Assembly (NCBI GenBank): GCA_034409055.1 | Contig: DAOUMU010000185.1 | Location: 1 to 25,844 of the forward strand | Source: DAOUMU01 sp034409055 | Lineage (GTDB): Bacteria > Chloroflexota > Anaerolineae > 4572-78 > J111 | Direction of reading: 5' to 3' | DNA length: 25,844 nt | Part shown: positions 1-8,882 of the stretch, one piece after another | How positions within the stretch are numbered: the stretch's first letter is position 1 | Layout of the letters: each line of letters starts with the position of its first letter | Notes under the pieces: model-generated | Database searches by the model: none | Told to the model about the DNA's origin: nothing | Seen by the model: the letters and a program-made list of their open reading frames with translations, nothing else | Position numbers and translations under genes: made by a program

Positions 1-1525
1 GGGGGGAGACTTCGGGGATATCGGCCAAAGAGCCCATGACGGTCAGAAAGTTTCGCGAAATCCAACCCTGTTCGCCGGTCAGTGTTTCGACCAGGACCCA
101 ACTGCGGCCTTCGTTGAGGGCCAGCACAGATACCAGGTCGTTAATGGCCAACTTACCCACGGCTTCATAATAAATCCCCGGCCCTCGTCGCACGTCTATG
201 TCATTACTGTCAACCCAGGCTGTCAGGACCTGGGGGGCGTTTGCCAGCGAGCCTTCGACGGCCAGACTGGTCACGGGAAGCCAGCCCGCCCTGGCGTTAG
301 TGGCTTGCACCACGACCCAATCCCTTTGTGCGTTTATGGCCAGTACAGACACCTTCTCGTCAACAGTCAAGGTGGCCAGCATCCCGTGGGTGGTGCCTGG
401 GCCTCGCCGCAAATCTACTTTGCTAATCACCTGGGCTGTTGTTACCGGAGCCAGGGTATGACCCGGTAAGGCAGGTCCACTGCTGGTGACGGCGGCCGGG
501 CTGACCGGGCTGCTGGCAGGTGGGCTACTGCTACCACTATCGTCGGTGGTCACGGCCGCGCCAGTTTGACCTGACAGACTGACCAGCGGGGCCACCTGGT
601 CCGGGGGATGGTCTTCAGCCGGTGTTAGGGTCAGCACCTGGGGGGCCTCGGCCAGGGAGCCCTCTGGCTCCAGGAAGTCGATAGAAACCCAGCCCCATTT
701 TTTGTCGGCAGTTTCTACCAGGGCCCACTGTTTATCCCGATTGAGGGCCAGCACGGTCACTTCGTCGTTGTCAGCCAGGGTACCCAGCAGTTTGAAAGCA
801 GCGCCCGGTCTTTGTCTCATATTCAGGATAGGATTATTGACCCGGGCTGTGGTGACGGGCTTGAGGTCACTGATGGCTAACGTTTGACCACTGGAACCAC
901 TGCCAGCCGGAGTGCCACCAGGGCTTGAACTGGACGAAGATGAAGCGGCTGCCTGGCTGATGAGTGCGGCTAGGGGGTCAGGCGGCAGCACCGGGGCCTC
1001 GGCCAGGGTACCGGTGACGCGCAGCGCGTCGATAGGTAACCACCCCTGCGCGGCTGAGATCGTCAACACGTACAGCCAGTCGCCGGCCGGATTCTGGCCC
1101 AGCACACCGGTCAGTTCGCCCGCTTCTACCGTGCCCAGGGCCTGATAGGAGGCGCCTGGTCCCTGGCGCAGGGTGGTACGATCGGCGGTGACGAAAGCCA
1201 CGGCCGCTGGCGATAACAACTCACCGCTGAGGGCACTGATCTGGGCCGCTAACGCTTCATCAGGGTTACTGGTAGTGACCTTGTCGGTGATGAGGGGTGT
1301 GGTGGAGGTAGCGATACCCGTGGCCCGCTCGGTGGGCGTCGCTGTTGGCGCCAGCGTGATTTTAGGGAAGGGAGTCGGCGACGACGGTACGGTGGTCGGC
1401 CGGGGGGTAGGCCACTCGGCCACGTTGATCGGCTCGGCCACTTCCTCTTGGGCATGTTCCAGGCCACAACCGGCTAGTGTCACTGCCAGAATGAGTAGTA
1501 TCAGTAACCAGAATTGTTTTCTCAT
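1..1525 (-). CDS. SH3b-repeat lipoprotein, C-terminus beyond left edge
   Basis: Unbroken minus-strand frame of 508 codons from ATG at 1525 to the window edge, so the 3' end is missing. Residues 1-20 are a lipoprotein signal peptide with lipobox LAGC (Cys20), followed by a Pro/Thr linker. Four bacterial SH3 (SH3b) repeats are visible at about residues 112-170, 228-283, 365-420 and 438-495. Each has a core like LRQGPG, MRQRPG or RRGPG, then a Val/Leu-rich strand and GWLP, GWVS or GWIS. Each repeat ends in a near-identical tag such as GSLAEAPQVLT, and Ser/Gly/Pro linkers separate them. SH3b domains usually bind cell-wall peptides or act as surface adaptors; no catalytic domain is seen in the visible part. 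It lies 25 bases after the RND pump stop on the same strand, so it is probably cotranscribed. The best ribosome site (AAGGA) is about 14 bases upstream, rather far. Confidence 0.88.
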   Translation of the reverse strand, partial: MRKQFWLLILLILAVTLAGCGLEHAQEEVAEPINVAEWPTPRPTTVPSSPTPFPKITLAPTATPTERATGIATSTTPLITDKVTTSNPDEALAAQISALSGELLSPAAVAFVTADRTTLRQGPGASYQALGTVEAGELTGVLGQNPAGDWLYVLTISAAQGWLPIDALRVTGTLAEAPVLPPDPLAALISQAAASSSSSSSPGGTPAGSGSSGQTLAISDLKPVTTARVNNPILNMRQRPGAAFKLLGTLADNDEVTVLALNRDKQWALVETADKKWGWVSIDFLEPEGSLAEAPQVLTLTPAEDHPPDQVAPLVSLSGQTGAAVTTDDSGSSSPPASSPVSPAAVTSSGPALPGHTLAPVTTAQVISKVDLRRGPGTTHGMLATLTVDEKVSVLAINAQRDWVVVQATNARAGWLPVTSLAVEGSLANAPQVLTAWVDSNDIDVRRGPGIYYEAVGKLAINDLVSVLALNEGRSWVLVETLTGEQGWISRNFLTVMGSLADIPEVSP

Positions 1526-1550
1526 GGTGAAACTTTCGTTCCTTTCGTGG

Positions 1551-4500
1551 TTAAGCTGCGTCAGGGTCAGGCTTTGGCGCCGGTGGATTGAGCGAAATGG
1601 CTGAGCCGGGTTGGGGTGTAGGCTGAGGCGGAAAAGGAGCCGGACCAGATTCGGGGGCCTTCTTTTCTGCGCCAGTCTCTTCGGTCGGTTCGGCCATACC
1701 AAAAATGCTTCTAAAGATGCGTGTCGTCAGGCCACCACCCCAATCAAAGAAGTTGTAGACAACCGGTACCAGGACCAAGGTCAGGAGGGTCGATGAGATA
1801 CTGCCGCCGATGACGACGGCGGCCAAGGGGGCTCGGACCTCTGAACCAGCGCCTGCGCCCAGGAGCAAGGGCAGCAAAGCGAAAACCAGGGTCAGGGTGG
1901 TCATCAGGACGGCCCGCAGGCGCAGACGACCGGCCTGGACCAGGGCCTCCTTGCGTTCATAACCCTGTTCCTGGCGCAGATTATTGGTAAAGTCGACGAT
2001 CAAAATAGCGTTTTTGGTAACGACGCCGGTCAGGAGCACAATCCCCAGCAAAGAGATAAGATTGAGGGTGTTACCGGTCAGCCATAACCCGCCAAATGCG
2101 CCCACCAGGGTCACCGGCAGAGAGAACATAATGGCCAGGGGATGCAACCAACTCTGGTAAAGGGCCACCAGGAGCATATAGATTAAGATAATCCCGAGCA
2201 TAATGGCCGAACCCAGCTCGGCGAACGACTCGCGTTGTATCTCTGCGGTGCCTACAAACTTAAAGCCATAGCCGACTGGAAACTCAACCTGCTCGTTAAT
2301 GGCAGCCTCGATAGCGTCGGTCACGTCGCCGGTCGCCCGGCCGCTGGTGCCGCTGCCGACGGTCAGGACTCGCTGGCGGTCGTCGCGGGTAATGCGGGCC
2401 GGGGCCAGGGTGCGGTCGAGGTTGACCACCCGGTCGAGAGTGATGGGCTGTCCGTTCACATAGCCCAGGGGCATCTGTAGAAGTCGGGTCAGATCTTCAC
2501 GATCAGCCTCGTTCAGACGCAGAGTGATATCGACTTCTGTATCGCCCTGGGGATCGTATTTACCGATCTCGCTACCACTTAAGGCGGTACGTAAGGTGGT
2601 GGCCACCTGGGCCGGAGAGAGGCCCAGGTCCAGAGCACGGTCGCGATCCACGACCAATCGTGTCTCGGGAGCCCGGGCGGCATCGGTGTTTTTGACATCA
2701 GCCGTGCCGGGTACGGTTTGCATAACCGTTTCTATCTGGTTGGCCAGGTCAATCAGCACATTAGGATCCTCCCCAAAAACTCGGACTTCGATGGGGTTAC
2801 CGCCCCCACCGTCACCCATCGAGGAGGAGAGGGCGGTGGATATCGTTGCCTCGGGGATCTTCGTAAACAGCGGGCGCAAACTCTCGACAACGTCTGTCGT
2901 AGTGCGCTGGCGATCTTCTTTATCAACCAGTTTGACATTGATAGTGGCGGTGTTGGCAGCCCGGGTGCCCCCCCCAAAACCACCACCACTGCTGCCGCCG
3001 ACTCGGGTCAGAATGTCTGTCGTTTCCGGTACTTCATTTAGGATGATGCGCTCAACCTGGCGGCTGACCAGGTCGGTGGTAGCCAGGTTGGTGCCGGGCG
3101 GCATTTCCAGGTCAACGCGAATCTGGCCATCATCTTGCTGAGGGAAGAACTCGGTGCCGACAAAACCACCCGCAACCAGGTAAAAACCACCGGCCAGGGC
3201 CAGAACGGCCAATATCACGGCCAGGACCTGGGTGAGAAAATTCCACAGGAAAAAACGCAGGAGGGCTCCGTAAAACCTGGCCAACAAATCAAATCCCTTT
3301 TCCCACAGATAGGCAAAGCCGTTCCAGAGCCACGTCACCGGGCGGAAAATAAAGCCGAAAACCTTGCGCAGCCCCCGAGGGGGAACTTCTGGCTGGCTTT
3401 CGTCTTTCATCCAATAACCGGCCAACATCGGGGTCAAGGTAAAGGCCACAAAGAGCGAGAAGAGGGCGGCCACGGCGATGGTGACGCCATAAGAGTAGAA
3501 AAATTGGCCCAGGATGCCGGAAGTAAAGGCCACCGGCAGATAGACAACCACGTCGACCAGGGTAATGGTAATCGCGGCAAAGCCAATTTCCCGGCGTCCC
3601 TCTAGCGCGGCTTGCTTGGTCGGTTTTTTCATCTTAAGGTGGCGCTCGATATTCTCGATGACCACAATCGAGTCGTCGACCAGGATACCGATAACCAGGG
3701 TCAAGGCCAGGAGGGTCAACTGGTTCAGGCTGAAGCCCAACATCCACATAACCAGAAAGGTGGAGATGATAGAGGTCGGAATGGCCAGCAACACGATGAA
3801 GGTACTGCGAATGGTGTGGAGGAAAACCAGCATCACCAGGCCGGTAATCAGCACAGCCAGGACCAGGTCTTCCTGGACTGCACTGACTGCTTCTCTGATG
3901 AAGGTGGAGTTGTCGAGAACAACAATCAACTCTGCCCCGGCGGGTAACTCTTGATTGATTTCCTCGACCACCCGGCGCAGGTTATCGGCCGCCTCGACCG
4001 TGTTGGCGTCACTTGATTTGATGGTGCTGATGCTGACAGCATCCCGGCCGTTGTAACGTAGAATGTTATCTTGGTCTTTCAGGCCCTCTTGCACGGTGGC
4101 CACATCGCGCAGATACACCAGCCCGCCGCTATCCTGCCCCGGTCGAGAGGACCCATTTTTATCCCTGACCACGATGTCTTCGATTTCTTTCAGGCTGGTG
4201 AACTCGCCAACCGAGCGAACGGCGATTTTTTGACGACCTTCCTCGATGGAGCCGGCCGGGAAGGTGATGTTATTGGCGGCCAGGGCCTGCTGTACGGCGC
4301 TCAAGGGTAAGCCAAAGGCGGCCAATTTGGCCGGATTAATCAAGACCTGCACTTCGCGTTCGCGTCCACCGGCGATACTAACCGAGGCGATACCGGGTAC
4401 GGATTGCAAGCGGGTTTTTAGGGCGTTATCGGCCAGATCAAACAGGGTGTCCTGGCTTTGTGGCCCGCTCAGGGATAGGACCATAATAGGGATAGCGTTG

Positions 4501-4898
4501 AGGTCAGCTTTGATGATGGTTGGGTCTTCCGCTTCACTGGGCAGTTCACCGCGCACACTGGCGACCTGACGCTCCACCTCAATGGCGGCCTCGTTGCCAT
4601 CGGTGCCCTCCACAAAGGCAATGGTTACTGTCCCTACCCCTTCGGTAGAACGGGAGATAAGCTGATCAATACCGGAAATCGTGGCTACTGCATCTTCAAT
4701 GGGCTTGACCACCAACTCTTCAATGTCTTCCGGTGAGGCCCCCGGAAAGACGGTGACAACCGTGACAAAGGGAAAGTCAACCTCTGGCATGAGGTCAAGT
4801 TGGAGAAAGGTGTAGGAGCGGTAGCCCATAACCACCAGAGCCAGGATGATCATGAGCATGGTCAATGGTCTGCCCAGAGACAGTCTTGTTAGTCCCAT
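1551..4898 (-). CDS. RND-family efflux transporter, HAE1/AcrB-like
   Basis: 1115 residues, full length for the hydrophobic/amphiphilic efflux RND family (usually about 1,030-1,070) plus a Pro-rich tail of about 45 residues. The N-terminus begins with the first membrane helix and the usual LDLMPEVDFP and GASPEDIEELV motifs. Proton-relay residues are present: the Asp pair in GILVDDSIVVIENIER (D408/D409) and Lys962 in VTKNAILIVDF, matching AcrB D407, D408 and K940. It should export lipophilic compounds by proton exchange with the adjacent membrane fusion protein; the substrate cannot be read from sequence. A Gly-rich run (about residues 633-644, GGSSGGGFGGG) sits in the second extracytoplasmic loop. 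The start is the ATG with AAAGGA 11 bases upstream. No TolC-type outer-membrane partner is encoded nearby. Confidence 0.96.
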   Translation of the reverse strand: MGLTRLSLGRPLTMLMIILALVVMGYRSYTFLQLDLMPEVDFPFVTVVTVFPGASPEDIEELVVKPIEDAVATISGIDQLISRSTEGVGTVTIAFVEGTDGNEAAIEVERQVASVRGELPSEAEDPTIIKADLNAIPIMVLSLSGPQSQDTLFDLADNALKTRLQSVPGIASVSIAGGREREVQVLINPAKLAAFGLPLSAVQQALAANNITFPAGSIEEGRQKIAVRSVGEFTSLKEIEDIVVRDKNGSSRPGQDSGGLVYLRDVATVQEGLKDQDNILRYNGRDAVSISTIKSSDANTVEAADNLRRVVEEINQELPAGAELIVVLDNSTFIREAVSAVQEDLVLAVLITGLVMLVFLHTIRSTFIVLLAIPTSIISTFLVMWMLGFSLNQLTLLALTLVIGILVDDSIVVIENIERHLKMKKPTKQAALEGRREIGFAAITITLVDVVVYLPVAFTSGILGQFFYSYGVTIAVAALFSLFVAFTLTPMLAGYWMKDESQPEVPPRGLRKVFGFIFRPVTWLWNGFAYLWEKGFDLLARFYGALLRFFLWNFLTQVLAVILAVLALAGGFYLVAGGFVGTEFFPQQDDGQIRVDLEMPPGTNLATTDLVSRQVERIILNEVPETTDILTRVGGSSGGGFGGGTRAANTATINVKLVDKEDRQRTTTDVVESLRPLFTKIPEATISTALSSSMGDGGGGNPIEVRVFGEDPNVLIDLANQIETVMQTVPGTADVKNTDAARAPETRLVVDRDRALDLGLSPAQVATTLRTALSGSEIGKYDPQGDTEVDITLRLNEADREDLTRLLQMPLGYVNGQPITLDRVVNLDRTLAPARITRDDRQRVLTVGSGTSGRATGDVTDAIEAAINEQVEFPVGYGFKFVGTAEIQRESFAELGSAIMLGIILIYMLLVALYQSWLHPLAIMFSLPVTLVGAFGGLWLTGNTLNLISLLGIVLLTGVVTKNAILIVDFTNNLRQEQGYERKEALVQAGRLRLRAVLMTTLTLVFALLPLLLGAGAGSEVRAPLAAVVIGGSISSTLLTLVLVPVVYNFFDWGGGLTTRIFRSIFGMAEPTEETGAEKKAPESGPAPFPPQPTPQPGSAISLNPPAPKPDPDAA

Positions 4899-4921
4899 AA
4901 GATTATTCGTCCTTTTGAATG

Positions 4922-4942
4922 GTTAACGTTGAACGTGTAACG
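4922..4942. repeat. Three 7-base tandem units ending in AACG
   Basis: Units GTTAACG, TTGAACG and TGTAACG follow each other directly after the stop of the membrane fusion protein gene. This is one of several spacers in the window with 7-base periodicity but a different unit. Only three imperfect copies, so chance is not excluded for this site alone. Confidence 0.45.
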
Positions 4943-4943
4943 T

Positions 4944-6338
4944 TTATAGTCTATTCACCACTTCAATTTTAGCCCCGTCGGTCAGGTTGGGCTGCCCGGC
5001 GGTGACGACCGTTTCACCCGGCTCAAGACCGGACAAGATTTCAATCTGGCCATCGTTAGCCAGACCGGTGGTAACGGGACGTTGTTCAACCGTGTCCCCA
5101 TTGACCACGTAGACGATTTCCTGGTCATCGAGTATCGTCACGGCCGTGCGCGGTACCAGCGGGGTGTCTTGCTTTTCCGCGATCAAGAGAGACACATTGG
5201 CGTACATACCACTCCGCAGCAGTCCAGATTCATCAAGGGGGGTTATTTTGACGGTAAAGGTACGGGTGTCTTTGTCGGCCATAGGGGCGATACTGGTGAC
5301 TGCGGCCGGGAACTCCTGGTCAGGATAAGCGGTAACTTGCAGAGAGGCTTTTTGGCCTTCAAATATCTGGCCGATCCGGCTCTCTTCCACTTCCATTGTC
5401 ACTTCCATCTCTTTAGAGACAAAAAGAGCGATGGGGGCTTGGCCAGCCATAGCGCCCTCGGTAATGTACAGTTCGGCGATAAGGCCGTCGAAAGGTGCTT
5501 TAATAGTGGTCTCGTCTAACTGGATATTGGCCATAGCCACGGCTGCTTCGGCCTGTTCAATGTTGGCCTGGGCGATGCCAAAATCTATATCCCGGAAGGG
5601 CTTTTTGATCAGGGCCAGAGCCAACTCGGCCTGGGTCAGTTGGGCCATCAAAGGGGCCAGAACCGAGTCACTCGGATTGGTTTGCAGGTTATAGCCAGCC
5701 AGGGCGTTTTCATAAGCAATGGTGGCCTGCTCCAGGGCCAGGGCCTGGGGCGTCTGGCCCACATCGCCGGCCCAGGCAATCTTGTCGTATGCCTCCTGAG
5801 CCTGGCGTAAAGCAGCTTCAGCTTGAGCCAAATTAGCGGCAGCAGTTGTGCGCTCATTATCATCAATGGAGGCCACATCGTTCAAGGCGGCTCGGGCCAG
5901 TTCGACAGCCGCTTGAGCTGCAGCAATCTCTTCAGGGCGGGATCCCAGCTCCATTTTAGCCAGGTTTAGCTTGGCCACGGTGACGGCTGCCTGGGCTTGC
6001 CTGACCTGCTCGATGAACCTGTCTCGCTCGATGGTGGCAATTGGATCACCGATCTTAACCTCATCACCCACTTCAACCAGCACAGACTCGATACGACCGG
6101 CCACCGCCGGGATGAGGTTCACTTCGTCTTTTGATTGCAGATCACCGGTATAGGAAAAAATCAGGGCAATGTCACCCGTTTCAACGGTGTCTACTTCAAT
6201 AGGCGTACCGATCTTTTTTTCTTCTTCTGGCGGGGCAGCCTGGGCTACAGGTTCCTCAGCCGACGAATTGCAGGCAGAAACAAGTAGCGTTGCCCCAAAC
6301 AGCAAAACCAATAGAATAATGACAGGGAGTCGTTTCAC
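4944..6338 (-). CDS. Membrane fusion lipoprotein of RND efflux system (HlyD/AcrA-like)
   Basis: 464 residues. The signal peptide ends in lipobox VSAC (Cys23), so the protein is probably anchored by lipid outside the membrane. Order of parts: beta-barrel start (about 45-75), first lipoyl half with IPAVAGRIESVLVEVGDEV (about 75-105), a long Ala/Glu/Gln-rich coiled-coil hairpin (about 108-275), second lipoyl half with TTIKAPFDGLIAELYITEG, then beta-barrel and membrane-proximal domains ending GLEPGETVVTAGQ. This is the AcrA/MexA periplasmic adaptor plan. The coding sequence starts with GTG; GGAGG nine bases upstream supports it. It lies 42 bases after marR and 45 before the pump gene, on the same strand. 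The adaptor should link the pump to an exit route, but no outer-membrane factor is seen. Confidence 0.95.
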   Translation of the reverse strand: MKRLPVIILLVLLFGATLLVSACNSSAEEPVAQAAPPEEEKKIGTPIEVDTVETGDIALIFSYTGDLQSKDEVNLIPAVAGRIESVLVEVGDEVKIGDPIATIERDRFIEQVRQAQAAVTVAKLNLAKMELGSRPEEIAAAQAAVELARAALNDVASIDDNERTTAAANLAQAEAALRQAQEAYDKIAWAGDVGQTPQALALEQATIAYENALAGYNLQTNPSDSVLAPLMAQLTQAELALALIKKPFRDIDFGIAQANIEQAEAAVAMANIQLDETTIKAPFDGLIAELYITEGAMAGQAPIALFVSKEMEVTMEVEESRIGQIFEGQKASLQVTAYPDQEFPAAVTSIAPMADKDTRTFTVKITPLDESGLLRSGMYANVSLLIAEKQDTPLVPRTAVTILDDQEIVYVVNGDTVEQRPVTTGLANDGQIEILSGLEPGETVVTAGQPNLTDGAKIEVVNRL

Positions 6339-6380
6339 AGTAAATTACCTCCGAAAACTCTTGTTAGAAGTGAATAGTTA

Positions 6381-6944
6381 TTACTCTGGGCTTGGAACAT
6401 CCTCTAACTTCACATAGTAAATCGGGTCACTTTTAAAACGCTGTAACTTCTCAACAGCAGCGTCCAAATCGGCATCTTGTAACGACATGTATTGCCCGAG
6501 GTGCATCCGAAGGAGATATCTTAATAACTGCTCAAGGGTCGTCAAATCATGATCGGTCAGCGCAGCGTAGGCAGTTAAATCATCTTGTATCATTTCTTCT
6601 TTAACCTGGTGCACCAAATCGATACCGGCCGGGGTGGCCTGCACCAACACCACCCGGCGATCGGTCTGGCTGCGGCTGCGTTGCACCAGCTTCATCTTCA
6701 CCAGCCGGTCGACGATTCCGGTCATCGTCGGTGGGTCTTGAAAGGTGACATTCGTTAGATCACGCATAGTGCAGGCTTGTCTATGGGCAGTCAGAGAGGC
6801 CAGGGCAATAAATTGGGGATAGGTCAGGCCGAAAGATTGTAAGCGCTGCGAGAATTGTCGCGTGGCAATCCACAACAAGGAGTGGAAGGCATCTTTAATA
6901 GCTTTAATTTGGTCTTCTCTGGCCGGAGAAGTAGACATCGACAA
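6381..6944 (-). CDS. MarR-family transcriptional regulator
   Basis: 187 residues, slightly longer than typical MarR proteins (about 140-160), with an acidic C-terminal extension of about 30 residues. The winged helix-turn-helix spans about residues 55-110: MRDLTNVTFQDPPTMTGIVD for the recognition region and the wing motif TDRRVV (D95, R96, R97). MarR proteins bind DNA as dimers and usually repress their own operon until a small lipophilic ligand binds. First gene of the probable marR-adaptor-pump operon, so the pump is its likely target. The start is uncertain: TTG at 6944 has AGGA six bases upstream, while ATG at 6938 has the same site twelve bases upstream. Confidence 0.93.
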   Translation of the reverse strand: MSMSTSPAREDQIKAIKDAFHSLLWIATRQFSQRLQSFGLTYPQFIALASLTAHRQACTMRDLTNVTFQDPPTMTGIVDRLVKMKLVQRSRSQTDRRVVLVQATPAGIDLVHQVKEEMIQDDLTAYAALTDHDLTTLEQLLRYLLRMHLGQYMSLQDADLDAAVEKLQRFKSDPIYYVKLEDVPSPE

Positions 6945-6992
6945 AGACTTTCCTGGAAATAAAGTTAAGATAAAAAATAATTAGCGACAGAA

Positions 6993-7020
6993 AATATAGT
7001 CAACTTGAAATATTTGTCAA
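6993..7020 (-). promoter_or_regulatory. Proximal promoter of marR-efflux operon
   Basis: On the minus strand: TTGACA (7020-7015), a 16-base spacer, then TATATT (6998-6993). This is close to the sigma-70 consensus and about 50 bases upstream of the marR start. The 15 bases from the -35 box, TTGACAAATATTTCA, recur 48 bases upstream with one mismatch. The partial dyad TTGA...TCAA around the -35 box could be a MarR operator, by inference. Confidence 0.65.
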
Positions 7021-7040
7021 AAAATAATTTAGAGTAGGGA

Positions 7041-7068
7041 AATATACTGAATGTGAAATCTTTGTCAA
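7041..7068 (-). promoter_or_regulatory. Distal promoter of marR-efflux operon
   Basis: On the minus strand: TTGACA (7068-7063), 16 bases, TATATT (7046-7041). Same boxes and spacer as the proximal promoter, offset by 48 bases. The -35 region reads TTGACAAAGATTTCA. It starts just past the stop of the aconitase-X small subunit gene, in AT-rich DNA unlike the flanking genes. Confidence 0.6.
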
Positions 7069-7076
7069 GTTTAGCC

Positions 7077-7493
7077 TCAGCAAACGGTGCAACGGCCATC
7101 TTCCCCAACCTCTACGGATTGTCCTGACTGCAACCAAGCAAAATCTGCCTCGGTCAGAACAACCAGGGGGATAGGCCGGGCATACATCTCATCGGCGACG
7201 ATGGAGGCCAGGGCAAAGAATGAATCGGGGGTAGTGGTCAGGATGGCCGCCGGCGCGGTACCAGCCTTGACCGCCTCAAGCAAAACGGCGGTGGTGGTGC
7301 TTGAGCCACGACTGAAAGGCAAGGCCAGAATCCGGCCCACCGCTCGTTCGCCGGCCAGGGGATGGCGTTGGTCGATAATCGTGCCCGTTCGGTAATCGTA
7401 TCCCCCCCAAAAGCTGAGGGGCTCACTGGAGACCAAAATCTTACCCCTGGCCCGGCCCGCAATCACCGGCCGACCGTGTAATGTTATGGCCAA
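7077..7493 (-). CDS. Aconitase X small (swivelling, DUF126) subunit
   Basis: 138 residues, usual length for DUF126 proteins. Family features: the N-terminal GRPVIAGRARGKILVSSEPLSFWGG segment, DQRHPLAGE, and the nucleotide-loop-like LPFSRGSSTTTAVLLEA (Gly-Ser-rich, about 60-77), ending in a DGRCTVC tail. In characterised two-subunit aconitase-X enzymes this is the swivelling domain that closes over the substrate on the large subunit. Known activities are cis-3-hydroxy-L-proline dehydratase in bacteria and mevalonate-5-phosphate dehydratase in archaea; which applies here cannot be told. The start is TTG with GAGG seven bases upstream. The gap of 133 bases to the large subunit gene is unusually long and filled with short repeats. 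Confidence 0.9.
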   Translation of the reverse strand: MAITLHGRPVIAGRARGKILVSSEPLSFWGGYDYRTGTIIDQRHPLAGERAVGRILALPFSRGSSTTTAVLLEAVKAGTAPAAILTTTPDSFFALASIVADEMYARPIPLVVLTEADFAWLQSGQSVEVGEDGRCTVC

Positions 7494-7544
7494 TTCTTTA
7501 CCTCGTTGTTTGCTTCTTTAAGGAATTCCGGCTTTTAATCCAAA

Positions 7545-7600
7545 GCGTATTGCGTACTGCATAAAAGCTCTCAATACGTAATACGCAGGACGCATACAAA
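7545..7600. repeat. 7-base microrepeats in inverted halves between the aconitase-X genes
   Basis: The left half reads GCGTATT, GCGTACT, GCATAAA; the right half reads AATACGT, AATACGC, AGGACGC, ATACAAA. The halves are partly complementary (GCGTATT against AATACGC), so a weak hairpin may form. The spacer 7494-7626 holds nothing else recognisable. Confidence 0.5.
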
Positions 7601-7626
7601 AGTTGCAATTTTTGGAAAACATCTTA

Positions 7627-8882
7627 TTACCACAACGACTCGTCCCGTACCACCCGGCCCTCAATGGCCGATTGGACGCAGTCGGCCAGGCTGCCGAAGG
7701 TGATTTCGGTCTTGAGCATCCCGGGGGCGTAGTAGGCGTATTTGGCCGAATTGGTCATCAGCCGCTTGATTTCCGGGGGTAACATAGGCGAAGCCAGGAT
7801 GCAGGTGTCCACTGTAACCTGGCCACCGAACGCTTTCAGAGGCTCCAGATAACCGGCCTTTTTTGCCAGCAGGGCCATGGCTCGACTGGAGGTAACCAAA
7901 AACTTTACCTGGAGATGAACCCGCTGACCCGCTACCAGGGAGGCTAACTGTTTGAACTCAGGGAGAAGTGGGGACTACCCAGGACCACCATGTCCAACTG
8001 TTGGCCGTTGGCCGTGGTCAACTCTCGCCGGGCCGCTCGTAGCTTGTCCATCGTTACCGGTACGGTCTCTTCCGGCCGGCGTCCCTGGCAGGCGACTTCA
8101 AGGGTGGGCGCTTCCGGGGTGATACCGACGATGTGAAATAAAGCCACCGTCCCCGAAGAGGCGCTGGCCGCGCCCATGGCCTTGAATTGATCCTCGCTTG
8201 GCTGCCCTTGCAGACCGGTAATAACCGGGATACGGTCGCGGGCGATCTGGCCCATCAAATGCCCCAACACCGGGTAGAAGGAGTCATCCTGCTGGAGTTT
8301 GCGGGGAATGTCGGTTAAAGGCATCAGCACCTGGCCGGCCCGGTTCTCGGTCAGATGGAGGCCCACTGCGGGCACGCGGCCGGTGATGGCGGCACAAATG
8401 TCCAGCAGGTCCGGGTAGCGTTCGGTCCGCGCCCCGATGACCGAATTGGCAAAAACAATGGCATTAGATTCGCCCCAGGCGATTTGTTGGCCGAACTTGG
8501 GGATGAGCTCAACCTGGTAGGGGGCACAGGTCCACGTAGGCCGGCAGCCCATCTTCTCATAAGCCACCATCTGGCGGCGGGCCTTTTCGGCCCAGTCCGG
8601 GGGCACGGCCCACTCCTGCCAGTGATGTTCGTCCACAGAACTGACATTCAAGGTGGTCGGTACGGCGACCCGGGCGCCCAACTCGGCCAACCGCTCGGCG
8701 AACTCCAGCCCGGCCTCACCCATATAAATTGAGCTATCAATGTGGGCCTGGCTGATGTCCAGTAATCGGGCGGTTCCGTGAAATTCGGCCATGCGCAAAA
8801 TAATGGACATGGCCATTTTAGTGGCCGGGCCGTGCTGACCGGCCAACATTGCCCGATCGCGGGCGGATAATTCGACCGCCAT
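7627..8882 (-). pseudogene. Aconitase X large (catalytic) subunit, broken by a frameshift
   Basis: Two minus-strand pieces make one aconitase-X catalytic protein of about 418 residues, the normal family length. The first (8882 to 7944, 312 residues) has AGQHGPATKMAM, the Cys-containing MGCRPTWTCAPYQ (C113, C119) and WGESNAIVFANSVIGARTER. It breaks at PHFSL. The frame resumes as EFKQLASLVAGQRVH and continues to 7627 with VTVDTC, MTNSAKYAYYAP and a normal end. The break lies near 7956-7961 and fits loss of a single base (CTGAG in place of CTGGAG). Conserved cysteines hold the iron or iron-sulfur cofactor in characterised members; the one in VTVDTC would be lost. All motifs on both sides are intact, so this is either a very recent mutation or a sequencing error. 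ATG at 8882 directly abuts the M50 stop, suggesting translational coupling. Confidence 0.85.

Noticed and set aside
2524..3141. Long plus-strand reading frames opposite the RND pump gene
   Set aside because: Their products lack any family motif and mirror the codon pattern of the pump, which has full conserved motifs on the minus strand.
7077..7493. Assignment as mevalonate-5-phosphate dehydratase or hydroxyproline dehydratase
   Set aside because: Both are known activities of the family, but no UbiD-like decarboxylase, mevalonate gene or proline-catabolism gene is in the window to decide.
7940..7965. Programmed ribosomal frameshift in aconitase X
   Set aside because: No classic slippery heptamer in the right phase, and no known frameshifting in this family. 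A one-base loss or a sequencing error is simpler.
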